Positions 38,301 through 53,300 of a stretch of 64,000 nucleotides of DNA are shown here, in pieces; the first letter of the stretch is position 1; each line of letters starts with the position of its first letter. A model generated the notes under the pieces. The model worked only from the letters and a program-made list of their open reading frames with translations. It was not told where the DNA came from and ran no database searches. The position numbers and the translations under genes are program-made. Origin of the DNA: Trichostrongylus colubriformis (taxonomy: Eukaryota; Nematoda; Chromadorea; Rhabditida; Trichostrongylidae); the NCBI GenBank assembly GCA_963978905.1, contig OZ022256.1, positions 33,753,426 through 33,817,425 on the forward strand. The letters are read 5' to 3'.

Positions 38301-41300
38301 TAACCCTTGCATCAAAGAAAAAGAGCGGTGTGTAGGTAATACTCGTCATGGGACCGCTAAATTCGACAGACAATAAGGCTCTCCCATTTGTCACCAGATG
38401 TAATCGTTGAAAGTGCTGCATTACTGCCTGAAGCATTAAGTTCTCGACTTAAAATAGAATCACCAAATCTGAATAGTGGAAGGCGTGGACAACGTTCCTG
38501 TTAACCGAAAAATAAAATAATAGTGAATTTTCAAGTGCAGCTTTTGCTCATTCGGTCCTCTTATCTTTGATCGTGTGTTTTCTATGACTAAGTGATTATA
38601 AGCTGTCAAAGTTCAGAATAAAATGGCGCTTTGTGAGGGAATGGCAGCATCTGGTTTCGACCTCGCTATAGCTGTAGTTTAGCCAACTTTGTCCCATGCA
38701 AGGAGATTGTAGAGAGAAAGAGGACTCGTTCAGTTAGCGGACGTTAAACATCTCTTTACTTCTCTGGCAACTGGGAAGAATTGATGCTTAAACATCTCCG
38801 GTGGTAGCTTGTATGATTGTGCAGGATGTTGGCTTGTGTCAGTCATTGTCAAAATAACATAATCATTTTTTACGTATCGCTTGATGATTTTAATATTCAT
38901 GAAGTGTTGAAGTGGACGACCAGGCGGGATTGCAATAGAAAAATAGCAATATGCAAGACAACGCCTCTAGAGAGTGGCAGAATTTCTCTCCCTGACCGTA
39001 GCGTCGTTGGAAATGATTATATGAGGAGGAGACGATAGATAAGTCATGTAAATGTGACCCAATCAAAAGCCGTAGGATGCAGCCATCCACGAATCGAAGT
39101 TTTTTGCCTCCATTCTAATCCCATTCTATTCGTTTTTTACCCGGTTCAGTGGTCACATGAGGAAGTCGCCCACTCCATAGTACCCACCTGTGGCAGAACG
39201 TGGTAATTAGTCGCCAATAACGTACGCCCTTTACTGGTTGCCTCTCGTAAGTGGCGAAAACAAGATTTGGTCCCTTGAGACTCCATTAAACTCCTCACTC
39301 TTCATTACTCCATTATGGCTTAAGTTATCTCTAGTTCATCCTACTATATATAATCTGCTAAGTATGTCTGTCTGTCCGTGTGTGTGTGCGAAATTCATAT
39401 CTCGCGTCGCAGTGCTGGAGCCTTGATTTTTGCGGGTGGTGCGTGAGGTGGCGAGGGGATATTATAGTGGGAACCGGCTCTAATAATAGCTGGTGAGGTT
39501 GATAAGGAGCCTCGAAAGGCCAGTGTTGCCAAATCCGTTTCGTCTTTCGAGTTGATTCCACAACGCCGATATTCATAGATGTTTTGAGGGTCGGGACGGG
39601 GTTATTGATGGTGGGTGGTCCGCATTGTTAACGGTTGATAAGATTTGATAAGGTGTTTTAAGGCACATCACGCGACGATCAGATCAGTCGCTTACCTTTT
39701 TAGGGCATATAGACCCTTGGGCAACTGCTCAGACTTCACCCTTGTCGCGGCGTCAAAGCGCATTCGCACGGCGCTATGCCCGCTCGAACTCCACCGAACC
39801 TCGCCTACCCAGCCGAATCACACCTGCATTGGACGAGCCAATCTCCAACATAGCCTTAACGTAGCGAAGGTAGCTTGCGGACTATCACATTATCAGATAG
39901 GATAAGGCATGAGGCCTAATAGTGAAGACAGGACGAAACAGGTGATATCGTTGAAATTTGAGTGATACCATCAGGTAAAGATCGCTTCTAAGCTGTATCA
40001 CTCGTACAAGGACTGTGTTTATGGTAGGCCATTTTTGGTGTCAGTGGGCTTCTCGTCCGTTTTTAATCTCTAGTGAGTGAATAAGAACCCCTGCTTTCAG
40101 CAGTGGCCGCGATAACGCTCACGATTTATCGCGAGGTGTACCTTTAAAAGGGCTAGTCGACGAATCTCGCTTTTCGCCTTGATCCCAGAGCGCTCATACT
40201 GAGGTGTTTTTCGGAGTGGGACGACTGATAAAATTTGATAAGGAGCTTAAAGGCATCATTAGGGGAAAGTCGGACGAAAAGTAAAAGAAGTAGTGCATAT
40301 GAAAGTCGAGGTGCCTAGTAACAGGACAGTGGAGAAAACACGGATGGAAATGGCCAAAAACCCGAGAAATAGGACCTCCTTCCCACCGTTGATTCTCGAC
40401 GCGGACGACCTGTCCGTCAAGAGGGAAGCAGTCTGATCTAGTTTTCCATAGGCATGTTGCCAAGTAAACACAAGGGAATGTTTGGAAATACGACAGCATA
40501 TACTTTTTGAAGTGAGCTTCGAGCTAAAACTGCGAAAGCGCGCCGCGAAACCTTCGATCCTGCCGCATCTCCTTGGCCGCTCCCACCCCATTCAATCGGA
40601 AATTACGTCATCGGGAGGCGGGGCCGCTGTGTCCAAGAGGCGGAACCGCTGCATGGTTGCGGCGTTTTGCGGCGTTTCTACAGCTCGGAGGGGCGCTCTT
40701 TCACCGGGATTTCGCCACAGGTAACCTTCCTAGGCCCAGGACTACCATGTGAGTTACTTCTTGTAGAGATTTCTCCATTACCGCATTACCCCTAATGATG
40801 TCTTTAAAGAGGCCGGAGTCGTCGAATCCGTTTCACTCTTCTGGCTAACAGTGGAATGACAAGTATGGTGCAGCTCGCGGTCAAAATTTCCGCGGTTCTG
40901 CGCTGGTCTGCGAACCCCTTATTGTCCTAGCCTCATCACGCTGTGCATGATCGCCACTCATCACAGATCCATGCTGTTGTTCCGTATGTCAGCTACTGGA
41001 CGAGCTGAAAACACATCTGTCACAGGAGCCAATGGGAGAATGGAAGCGCACATCTCGGATTTTGGCTTTTACATACCTAAATTTTTCTTCTTTGCTGGAA
41101 TGCTTAGGAGCGCCTGTGCCTCATTTTCAAGTCTACACTACCTTCAATGTGATTATCGAGTGGGAGAGGTTTACCGCGGCTGTAGTTCCCATGGCCACAG
41201 ATCGGATGCCCAGTCAGAATAGTGGTAACGTTGGAATTCGACTGCATTTTTCGCGTTGAGTTGGACTGATTGAGCGTTGAATAGTAACGAGAGCAATTTG

Positions 41301-44300
41301 TCCAACCCTAGCGGTTTTCAGCACGGTCTGCAACCGCGAATATTGTCAGGATTTCTCATCGTTCCACTGCTCATTAAATTCAGATGTCCCGAACAGTGAG
41401 CGCCTGCACATACTCATCCCTATGTAAGCGATGACAACGGCACATCTGTGAGAGCATCCCTAGTAAGGGGTCAAAAACAAAAGCTTCTTTTTCATAATTA
41501 AATGAGCGGACGAGCTCTTCAGCTCCACTCATGTATATTCCAGAAAACAATACAGAAGGCATTCCTCATTTGTTATAATTCCTAAGCACATTACAGAATG
41601 AAGTGTTAAAATTGTTATGGCGAAAATTGAATAACAAATGACGCAGAGATCGCCAGAAATAGCATTTTGTCGGAAGGGAGGCCTTTTTCGTCGGCAACCG
41701 CTCAACTATGAATGGGAGACCTTTGGAGTGACATCCACTGCGGAGTGTAATGCCACAGCGTTGGGCCCCGAATTGTTTTCTACACGCGTAGAGTTGCAGG
41801 GTCGAAAGTGTAGAAACCACCAAATGAGCATATTTTGAGTGCATCCATCATTAACGGAGGGACACTACGAAGCAACTGCGTGAGCCCTTTGTGGTCGCTA
41901 CACTGCGAGGCGCAAAAGTAACATAGCGAGACTCTAACCTTGAAATAGAGGAAACCGACTCGCAAAAGTTGTGGAGTGTGAGAGTGTGATAGCGGTTTCG
42001 TGTACAAGTGGCATGATTGATTCCATAATTTCATTGCTTTACCCTTATAGCTGAATTTCAGGAAGACTTCTCCGACATCAGGTAATCCTGAACGAATGGT
42101 TGACGGTGGGCGATCGTTCTATCAACCTGAAGTGATGTCTAGACGACCTCTTTCAGTGAGCCCAACTCCTCAGCACACGAGTACCCACATTCACTACGGA
42201 ACACCCAAGACTCATGGACCACTCAGGTTATTTTGCTTTAAACACTACCAATCACTCTCGCTGTTGTCGGCAACACGAATGTTATTGCAAATATGCTAGT
42301 TATGGACAACACATCTGATTCAGGCGGACCGTTTCTTTCTAATGGCACATATCCGCTTCACTATCTAACCGTACGCGGGTGTGAGCCACCAGAAAATTTG
42401 CTTTGCGTCGTTCGTGTGCGACGCGATAGTGCGAGACATGCGCGCCGTATTAGATGAGTTCTGAAGCGATGACGGTGCCCTACGCCTTATTCTAGTCTTA
42501 ATCGCTTCAGCACTCAACTAATACTTCGCAAGCAGCGCGCGACGCAATGGCACGTTTAGCTCGCACCATTGCGTGCGAGCTACATGCTGCCACGCGAGTT
42601 TTCTTACTAAGGGCAAACGCCCAACCCTACGCGTCTTCACTAGTCGTCGTGATCTCTGGAGGCTTACGATGTTAATGAACTATACTGCAAAAAAAGCCAG
42701 CAGCCCTACTCCAGGACGATATCATGACGTTTAACACGAAAGTAACATAAGTAATATAAGGAAATGCTCATTGACGCATATTCTCACTAAAGGAACATAG
42801 TTGGTGCACACCACCCGGCTGTTGCCCTATAGACCAGCTCGTGTCTCCTGAACGCTCAATCCGCTAGCAGCAGAGGTGAATTGGAAAGCACGAGCTTTAT
42901 CAGCGGAACCTCTTAGTGGTCCTCTTGCCTTCTTGTGTAGCAATTGTGCAGAGCATTAGTTGTTCATTCGGTTGCCCTCGATGATGAGATTCCAGAAAAG
43001 ATAAAATATAATAATCATCATTTATAGCTTGTTTTCTTTTGACGCCTACTTGCCTTGCTAGTCTCACACGTAGTCATCTTCAGAGATCTCTGGAAATTGG
43101 TATGTCTCGAATAAGAGAATCTTCGGCTAGATGGATGCTTCCGTAGGATAGTTGTCCGTTAAGGTCGCTGTTGTATCTCGAATTTTCCGGGACTCCGATT
43201 AATGCATTAGACAGCGAACTACTCTACAATACACTCGGCTATCAATATGTTATGAAGGAGTGCGCGTCGCCGCCACAATCGAAATCAGCCGTTGACAAGG
43301 TCACTTCTACTAAGGGAACATCGTATGAATATCATCTACCACTCGTGATTAGCCCATCATTGGGTTGTGGACCAGACTTTGCTCATCCACTACAATCTGA
43401 CCAACAAGGAATTCTCTTCCACGACAAGTGCACTACAACTGCTGCTGCTAACGGATCTCCGCTATATTTAGCCGAAGGTTCAATCTCTAACACCCCGTGG
43501 CTTTAGGGCTAACAGTATGGTCAAGAAGAAGCTGACCACCTAAAGAAAGTTTAGGGACCATTCGAACAACAAGATTTATTTCGGCGACGAGTGCACTGAT
43601 ATGGCACCGTGCTGAAAAGCGAACGTGTAGAGAGAAATGGTCTGTTATATACGGAGAACGAGGAAAGCACAAGTCTGAACTAGTTTTTCCATTTCGGTGG
43701 AGCCAAAAATGGCCTTCATAAGCCATGGCTCATAAATTTTCGCATTTCGTGAAAGCCTATTAGAACTCACAGCAACAGTCTGGCCCGATAAGAAGCACGA
43801 GTAGCTCATCTCTGAAGATACTGGCTCCTCGGGTGCTATGGATTATCAGAGACTTACCTGGTCACACAACGTGAGTCGGGGTGCTTGATAAAAGCTCCAA
43901 CACAGATAACCTGCAAAGGAAGGAACACTCGAAAATATATGAAGAGACCCGAAGGGGACCACTACCAACAACGGTCACACAGTCCTCTAGCTACTATACA
44001 TGGTGAGGTGCCGACCGCGCAACCTGCTATTTCCTGGGAGGTGCAGGACACACAAATCGTTCGACTAAGGATGAAGCAAACTTCTAGCTGTGCTCGGCTA
44101 GCTCACCTCGCAGACCCAACAAATTCGACCCCGAATCTAAGGTCGTGCTTTTGCGGTGAAACTTTCCGCACAAATGTCTCTTAAGAATGATCATGGGTGA
44201 ATGTCCAGACCCCTTTTCTGTTGTTTGGTCAATTAGTAATCATCAGTGACCTCGTCTTTGGAGATATCTTCTCTCCTGGAATCTCTTTCGATATCACGCG

Positions 44301-47300
44301 TCCATCCTTTGCTTCTACCTGTTGCCATTTCTTTTGTGGCAGTGTTACTGAAAGAGACGCGTCAGTGAGACTTTATCTTCATTAATTTCGAGCAATAGAG
44401 CGAAGTGCCGCCCTGTTATGGCAAATAATTGGCTGCAAGATGCGAGACGATCCATAAACTACCCTACTCTTCTTAGGAATGCTTGGGGTCCACAACTCAT
44501 TCATGCTTCGCAGCGAATTTATGTCTTTTTCATTAGCCATTGTCATGAATTATGATGCTGTTCACAAAATAAGGAATGCAATCATCGTAGCGGCAGTGTC
44601 TGTTCACTGTGTTATGCATCCATAATCTTCATTCTCATTCATGAATACTTTTGACTTTTTCAACACATAGCCATGACAAATTTATGGCATACATGATAAA
44701 CAACGTGAGCTCATAGGACGTGCCAGAATTAGGTCAGCTTTAGCTTCTGGAAGGAAAGCAAAGGACAAGAAGTGTTCAGTGGAAGTGCTTGGAGGAGACA
44801 ATGTATAGCTACCTCATTCGTTTTTTGAACCTTGACAGAAGCTTCGCGTGAGCGCCGCTTCGAAGTGACTGGAAGAGGGCAAAATCACCACTGGAAAGGT
44901 CTTTCTTTGTGAGTGAAAAGGCCAATCATGAAAAGATAATCTGTGTCGAAACTCCCACAGAGGAGCTCGCCTTCAGTGTATTTGTGGCGCTCTCATCGCG
45001 CTTTACTTGGAGCAGCGACATTCCTCGGCCCGAACTGCTGCAAGCGAATATGAATTCGAGGCGCCTTACTTGCTGGCATAGCCCTCGGTGTGTGCATCAA
45101 CCCCTCAACGGCCAGTAGTAAGGGCAAAGGGGAGGATAGAGAAAGGGAGTCTCAATTCTCGCGTTTTCCGCAATTTCATTCAGTTTTCTCGCTTTTGTGA
45201 CTACTTAGCGCCTCGACATTCATATTTCATGATCGGCTGGAATCTTCCTCCCCAGGTGTCTCTGAGTGGGAGGGTGGTGTTGATGATACGAATCGCTTTG
45301 AAGTAAGACGACCTGCCCGTTCGCCGGGCGGGTTGTGACTTTTTCATAACAGGCTCGATTAGCACTGCCCTTGGATAATCGTAGGCCGTCGCCTTTGACT
45401 TCTTAGGCTTAACTGAACTCATATTTACCTGATTAATTGTGTTTTCCTCAAACCGTGATGTTCTATAAATCAAACAAATATGTTAACTGGAAACATATAA
45501 GACTTTTTGCATTATTGAAATACCTGTGTCATCCGAATCTTTCCTGTCCATCTGGTGGACCACCGAGCGGCGAACTCATTTCGGTTCTGATAACTTTTTG
45601 TTACGCACTTTATACGAACCGAGGCAACAGTTTTCAACATACTCAACCTACATTTTTGAAGAAGTGAGTACTGAGAAAACAAAATTTCTCGTAAACATGT
45701 TTAGGATTTCTGTATTTACTTATTCATTGTTTATTAATGTGTCAAAACGAAACCAAGGGAAAGCACCAGCAAAAGAATGTTCCAAGAAGAAAGTGAGTAT
45801 GAAAGACCTTAAAAGAAGGAATTCAATTGGACTTACATGGCAGTAAGCCTGGAGCCGTAGAGCAAAGGGAGCTCGTTCTTCGATGGTAATGAATACTAAC
45901 CGACAAACAAGTGCTCGTCTGAATAAAATTTCATTACTGGTTCGCGAACACATTTCTCTGGTGCTTCTGTCATGAATTTCTGAATCTGGGTACTTAGCGT
46001 TCTTCACTTTCCATTTTGGCCGAGGATCCTGCAGTAACTCGAGCATAATTCATCTAATTGTAATGTTGCCCTGTTTCTGTAACCCTGCAGAGAAAACATT
46101 TTGCTACTAGGATGCAGTGAAGAGTTGTTTTCTGTGCTGCCGCTTTAAAAGGCTTGTAGAATGCCCCAGAAGTCGCCTAGGAGAAATCACAAACAAAAAG
46201 TCAACACATCATAAGCGCATTTAGTATTTATTGGAGCGAACAACGGCCTCTCGCTTCTATTCAGAAAGCCGTTTACTCAAATCAAGTAAACTCAACAACT
46301 ACCTAGATCTAGGCAAACAAATAGGATCGGCTGCCGGGCGGTGGGTACAAAGTGACGAATGAAAAGTATTGCAAATACAGTAGCGGTCAAAAATATATGC
46401 GGTTCCGGATTTTAACCATAGCTTTGGTCAGCGTTTACATATCTCGTTCAAATTTTTTGTGTTTTGAAGGCAACTGTCATTCAGTGGAAGAAGGTATATC
46501 AGCCGAGTAGGGTGCAGTGTGAAGGTGGAAAAAATTATTTAGCTGAAAACACTGCAAATGATCAACACCGCGCTTCGGTGCTGTCAGGATTCCAAAGGAC
46601 GGGTAATAATGCTCCAGCCTCATTCCGCACTATTTTTTGCATAACGGCTCGTTTCGTTGAGTTATAAGCTTTTTATGGCTAATTGAATTTTTGAAAGGTT
46701 CGGCTATTTTTAGGGCTTCCAGATAGATAATTTATTACCTTCACACTGCATCCTACTCGGCTAAGATACTTTTTTCATGGAGTAGCAGTTGCCTTCAAAT
46801 TACTAAAAAAAGAGTTTGTAATCGTCGGCCAAAATTATGGTTATGTCCAAAACCGCATATATTTTTGACCGCTACTGTATAGTGTGAACCCTTTGTGCTT
46901 ATGGTGCGAAGAAACGTTTACGAGGAGCGAAAAACAAAAGGCCATGTGTTGCCTAAAATCTGCACTAATCGTAAACAAGTACGCTTTGAGATATTGACAA
47001 AATCCATGAGCCAGGTCAAAAAGCCTTATCAGTGGCATACCTGGAGTGAACACATGATTTGCTTCTTTCGGAAGCATGCAATTTTTTGAAACTGTTTGGA
47101 AACATGCGATTTTTTGACACTGTTCCATAATCACTACTCCACCGCCAGGTGATCGAAAAATCGTTGAAACCTCGCCTTCCTGATCACGAATATGACATCC
47201 GTTTTGGGTTTCTAGCTGTTCATCATTGACTTATATTTCGAGACAGCTTATATTATTTCAGCCCTTCACTGCGTGGAGTACCTTCGTCGGTGAATTACGG

Positions 47301-50300
47301 TACAAACCAGCAGCATACAAGTGCCACAAGTAACAGTGCTGTGAATGCACGACCTGTGCAAGTGCAGCACAATCCGCATCCACAGTATTCGCCAAATCCG
47401 CCTCCAATTCCATCCAATCCTCCACCAGGTTTGCTGCTTGTCTTTTGTATCAACGTCATTCCTCAGACCGAGAGTGGCGAGAGGGGAGCATTCGTTCTTC
47501 TCTGAATAAATTAAAATGGAAGAAATATATGCACATGCCACTAAAATCTCTTTTGATGAAAATGCATACTGTGGTTCGCCAAGCTCGACCATCTGGACTG
47601 TTATGAAGTGAAAATGCGATGCAGGATTATACAAGAAGTTGTTAGATGACATGATTATTCTACATAACTAATTCTCATACCATAGTCAGACTCAAGGTTT
47701 CCCAACCTCCCATAGTCAGACCCAAGGTCATTGTGGCTTCATCAAATTGTACTACGTCGGAATAAGTGCGAAATCAGATACTCGCTCCACTGGATTCACG
47801 CCTTTCCTCCAGCTGGCCGGCCATTCGACGAAACACAACGGCTCGCACCTAAGGCCGCTTCCATACTTTGCGCACCGACGCCGTCACGCGCGTGCCTGCG
47901 TTACGCGCGTGCCTGCGTCACGCGCGTGACGCAGGCACGCGCGTGACGGCGTCGGTGCGCAAAGTATGGAAGCGGCCTAACTGATACCTTTCTATAAGCT
48001 GAAGGTAGGATGCTAGTATTTGTACCGGCTGCAGCCTAGCGCCCAAACAACGAAAGTGGATGCAGTAGCGATAAGTATTGAGAAATAAAGTGGACGCACT
48101 AGAGGGTAAATCAAGAGAACAACAGTGAATATCGGAAATGGGAGCCTACTTGCACCTGATTACAGAAATATTAAGCCATTTGGGTCTTGCGGTTTTAAAC
48201 CTCTTACTTCGAATGCGCACATCTCCGCTCGTTGAGAGTTTCATCGGTCAAAGTAGGAACCATAAGAATCAGCAGATTCTGGCCAACAGTACTGAAACTG
48301 AAGAGCATCATGTCGGTTCCAGGGTTTCTCCCGGATCGTCTTCAGTTTTTTTACAGAGTCCGTTTTTATCATATGTCACGGTTAAGCAAATGTCATCTTC
48401 ATCCTTTGGAATTCTGTTTTATCTCGAGCTAACATGATGATTCGCAAGCCTCCTCCGCCTCGTAACCGCTGATTCGGATTGGTTCGTTTAGTTCCAGGTG
48501 TGATTTCGTCAGGAAAGCGCGACTTAGTGGAGTTCGAGTGGGCATAGCGCCGTGAGCTGTGACGCGCAGCATGGGTGCAACCTGAATAGCTATGCAAGGG
48601 TCTACTTGCCCCAAGAAGCTACGAGATTAATCTGATTATTGCGTAATGCGCTTTTGAGATCTTAATTTCGAATAGTCAACCAAATCCCGTAGAAAACGGC
48701 TACATAGCTTCTGTAAAAGAGCCTCCGAGGCATGGGACAGCAGTTTCACCGGCTATTTAACATAAATGCTTGCTGAAAGCCAGCCAAAACCACCTACAAG
48801 TACTGGACATACAGATGCTTCCTCGCTCTTTGCGTCACTAAAGTATCGATCAACGTTAGACAAACCCGTGCTTTGTTGCGGTTATACGCAGCACAAAAAT
48901 TGAAAGAGTACTTCGCTCACGCGGTAGTGACTTATCGAACCGGGAATCTATATTATCACTACCATACAAAGTATGTGGAATGTTTGGTTATAAAGGCAAA
49001 AGTGCTGTCTGCTTTCCGCTTATGTGTTGTCTTATGTCCGAAGTTCTATGTGCTATGTGCTCGTTCGTCCATGTCCTTTGGTAACGCTTTATGTGTTGTT
49101 TCAGAGTCTCGTGTTCCTGCGTCAGTTCGTAGCGCTGTTTCACCCCGACGAGCTACGAAGTCGCCAAGGCAATGGCCACCCGAACATGGTCTGCCCACTC
49201 TCAGATACTGGCAAATAGATCCTGCATCCCAATCAAGGAAGGAAAAGGAAAATGAACCTGCGTCATTACACGACCTTGTGGAAGCCACCGACAGAGAAAA
49301 GGAGAATGATCCCAAGAGGGGACGTGCACGTAAAAATATGACGCCGAGCGCTCAAGTTGTCTTTTCAAAGGTCTTCGAGCACAACTCGGAACAGCAGGAG
49401 GCTTCAGTTACTGTCGAGAATACCGTAACGCATGCTGCAGCCTCTTCTACCCTCCTTTCTACCAAACCGACCATCGCTAATGGAATACGTTGGACTGTCA
49501 TTCATGCTCCAAGCAGTCCAGAACTGAGAGCGCAATACCCCAGAAATGAAACTCCTACAATCGAGCATCCACAAAACCTGACCCCATCCCCAGAATTGGC
49601 TGCAGCGCGCCCTCAGAGTGACATTTTATCGGAAGAAGCTCCACAGGAAACAAATCATATACTGCAGGTGCAAGTTACAACGGATTCGAGTACGTCACCG
49701 ATCCCAACGATTGAACTGCCACGACGGCGGTCAGGTACTGCAGATCATTCAGGCATTATTGAAGCATTGTCGCCTGCTCCATTCAAGAGAACTTCACCAC
49801 CGATTCCCCCCGCAACACCTCCCCTCCAAAAGCCCCTTCATCCTTTAGAGGTGGACACGTTGCTGCCGGATCATCAGTACCCTTCTCTAGTCGGCGTGAA
49901 TACAACTCCTCGGCCGTTTTCAAATCAAAGCTATTCACCCTCACCAGTACCTACCGTTGAAGAAAAACCAAAAAGGACGAAGGCACTAAAAAAAGTCGAC
50001 TTTTCCAAGGCCACGGTTATTCCTGAGATTTGGCATAATACCAGTGAAGTTATTGATGAAGAAGAAACTCAGTGTGATCTGTCCCCGACGAGCTCCCTGC
50101 CTTTCACTCCTCCGCCGGACAAGGAGTCATCATCAAATGACACTGCCACGCCGTACGACGGCGATGAGTCGGAAACCTACGACAATAAAAGTGATAACGC
50201 GTCGACTATTGAAATTGAAGATGAACAAGAACAGTGGATGAGAGAAGAGATTGAATTAGCCCAGAAGGAGGAACTGGCCAAGATGGGCAGTCCCATGCAA

Positions 50301-53300
50301 ATCAGGACGATTCCTGATCACAAGGAATTGTGGCGTCAACAGGCAATGGCCCTTTTGAACGATGACACCCAGATGGAGCGAGATATCGCCATCGTTGCCG
50401 CTCTCAATGACCGCCTTCAAGGCATCAAACATATGGAGGAGGAGGATAGACAGAAAGCTATCGCATGCATCGAAAGGCATCAAAGCAACTTGGAGGAAGC
50501 GCAGGATCAGCTGAGTGCACTTTTGGACAGCGCCATCGCTTTTCTAAGGAAGTTAGACACTTCGTCTTCGGCTGCTTCGAGAGCGAGCCATCGGGAAGAA
50601 GTATCTCCAGCTCCATCTCCACTGAAAGCTTATAAGTGAGTGAATATTACTTTTTGAGGATCGAATAAACTGCCGATCTCTCCGGAGAGCCGGGTGCGGC
50701 AGGGCACTCGAATTGCGTTACCAGCGCGACAATAACTTTGCTGGTCCTCTTATGAACTTGTCGCGCGCTGAAGGGGAAGCCGCTTCCTTCTATAGTGACC
50801 TGGCCCAATTCGAGCAATCTGTCGCACATAGCGGAGGACTCTATGAAGTCGAATATTCGTGGCTTTTTTGTGACTCAGTTGCTTCATGTGCACTATTTCT
50901 GTTGCTTTTATGTTGTGTCTGTCATGTCCGTGTTGGTGTTTCAGTGTTTGTGATGTGCTGAAAGGGTCGGAAGCGAGTCCTTATCGCTTCAAGGGCCCTG
51001 GTGATTTCATAGCAGAAAGGTTGGATCGCATATGCGCCGCTAATGGTGAAGTTTCTAGCATCATGTGGATGTCATGGCATATAATCTTTTCTGCATTCAG
51101 GTCAGTCCTACACCCGCTCATCTTTCGAACAGCACACGGAGCACCACAGCACAACTGGTGGTGGAGGTGGCGGTGCACCTGCTGGAAAACTAGTAGAGAG
51201 CAGAGGACATGTGGGAACTACTGATTTCTACCATCGAAGCTGTTATACATCTGTTTTTTATAACTTTTACAAAATAGCGTTTAGGGTTCCCTCAACAACC
51301 CCGGCAACCCTGGTGGTCGAATTCCCTACTGCGAATCTTGCAAACAGCAAATAAGGTGTGTTTTGTTAACGTCAGCTTTGATTGGTCATTTACACAGGGT
51401 CTAAACCAAGAACATGTAGAGCAACTTTTCTTGATTGAAATGGAAACTGACGTACAGCACACAGGACAATAGGACACACGACATCGTTATTTTCCACTGC
51501 TTTCCTTGGCAAATTTCATGCTCGGAGTTACCGTTAGGTGAAATTTTAACCAGCTGCGAAATATGAAGGTGGAAATGTAAAACAGAGCAATAGTATAGAG
51601 AATGGGGAATAAAACGGTCCAGAACTCGAGAAATAAAACCCTCTTTCCACTGCTGGATATGCTTTCTCCACTCCGCATCACCGAATGATGTGGTGCAGAC
51701 GACGAGGGCTGCTCAGCTTCCAGCCATGAGCTTTGCTGGAAACCGTACGACCGAAGCGCAGGTCGCAGGAAATAGCTTGAAGCACGCCTTTCATACCAGC
51801 CTCTTCAGAGATCACCTATTTCACAGATGGGCGCCTCATTATTTGAAGATGGCAAACGTTCGTAGTTCCGATTCCCCTTATCACCTTTAACGGTGTCTTC
51901 AAAGGAGAGGAAGTCTGTGCGGCGTGCTGCCGTCACTTCAGAATTCACTCCTCTTCTTGTCAGAGTACATATGTAGATAATGAGAAGAACAGACATCCAT
52001 GAATCCATCTTAGCTTGTCACCATGCATTACGTGATAGAAACTGTCGCCATCAGAATTTCACCTTCGAATATTATCTTCAGAGGTGCATTCGTATTGGCT
52101 ACTGGATTAGCGTGGTGTCCAGAACACTTCGTGTGCGCATATCGTGGATGTGGACGACGTCTTTTGGAATGTGGTTTTGTCGAGGAAAGTGGGTCCAAGT
52201 ACTGCGAGGGATGCTTCGAAGCACACATTGCTCCACGTTGTGCAAAATGTGCTAAACCCATTATTTCGGTCAGTTTACCCCTTTTTCGGCTTTATCAGTG
52301 ACAGTGAAGATGTGGTGATCTGGTAGTGATAGATCAGTGATCTTGTGGCGCGCGGTGACTCCATTCGAGTGTACTGTCGCACATACGAAGCAGCCAAAAT
52401 TTTCAAAAAAAATTTTTTGTTAGTTTCACTGTATTTTGCTCTACTCAGACTTGTCGGGAATGATAAATCCAACCTTGTACATGGGCTAGATTTTGAATGG
52501 GTTTTGAACGCGTGGTCTATTTTTCTATTTTATTCGTTGGCGTATTTTGCCTCCAACTATAGCTTCACTAGCTTCATAACCCTGGCATTGCCCTACTGCT
52601 TTGAAAAGAGATTCGGCTCGTATTGATGAGTGAAGGCAGCTCTGAAAAAAAATTCGTATATAAACAGTATATTCGATTGGGGGTTCAGCTGAAACTCTCC
52701 TGTCGTGACACCCCTCAACAATCTTTACATAATCACTTTATAATTCCATCACCAGTCCTGAATTCAATCTTCGCTTTCACGATAATGCAAAATCGATGTG
52801 CTCAAATAAAGCCAGTAAAGTAGCAGGCAGAAAATGCTCCTTGAATCGAATGACTTGCTTCAAATACTTTACAGGACTGTTTGAATGCGATGCAGAAGAA
52901 ATGGCATCCCACGTGCTTCACGTGCGCTCACTGTCATAAACCGTTCGGAAACACCGCGTTCTACTTGGAAAATGGTTTAGCTTACTGCGAAAACGGTGAG
53001 AATCTTTTCAAAGCTACTACGTCGTTGCCTATTCCCTCATCACTGCTTTAGACTGGAATGCGCTGTTCACAACGAAGTGCGTGTCATGTAAGTACCCAAT
53101 CGAGGCCGGCGACAGATGGGTGGAAGCTCTCGGCAATGCCTTCCACTCAAATTGCTTCAACTGTACGGTAAGCGCTTGCTCAATGGTAGGTTGGACAAAA
53201 ATAAGGAAATTACTACTCTTCGATTTTCAGCGCTGCCATTCGAACTTGGAAGGCGAGAGTTTCTTCGCCAAGAACGGCCAGCCGTACTGCAAAATGCATG

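Larger units (their letters stand above)
37167..42061. other. alp-1 intron 7 (4,895 nt)
   Basis: It contains a possible Helitron-like 5' end near 39340-39440, a half copy of MITE family D near 39650-39850 and MITE family A copy 2 at 40247-40808. No gene is seen. Confidence 0.65.
42227..47261. other. alp-1 intron 8 (5,035 nt)
   Basis: It contains a worn Mutator-like MITE near 42370-42640 and a Tc1-type MITE at 46376-46879. Open frames at 43171-43506 (+), 45201-45473 (-) and 45720-46046 (-) have no recognisable domain; the two - strand frames have plausible codon content but no linked exon chain. Confidence 0.6.

Noticed and set aside
43171..43506. 111-codon + strand frame in alp-1 intron 8
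   Set aside because: It begins without an ATG, has no splice context and no known motif. It may be old retroelement debris.
45201..46046. - strand frames with coding-like composition (MLELLQDPRPKWKVKNAKYP and MSSVKPKKSKATAYDYPRAV)
   Set aside because: I could not connect them by phase-compatible introns. They could belong to a second nested gene, but the support is too weak.
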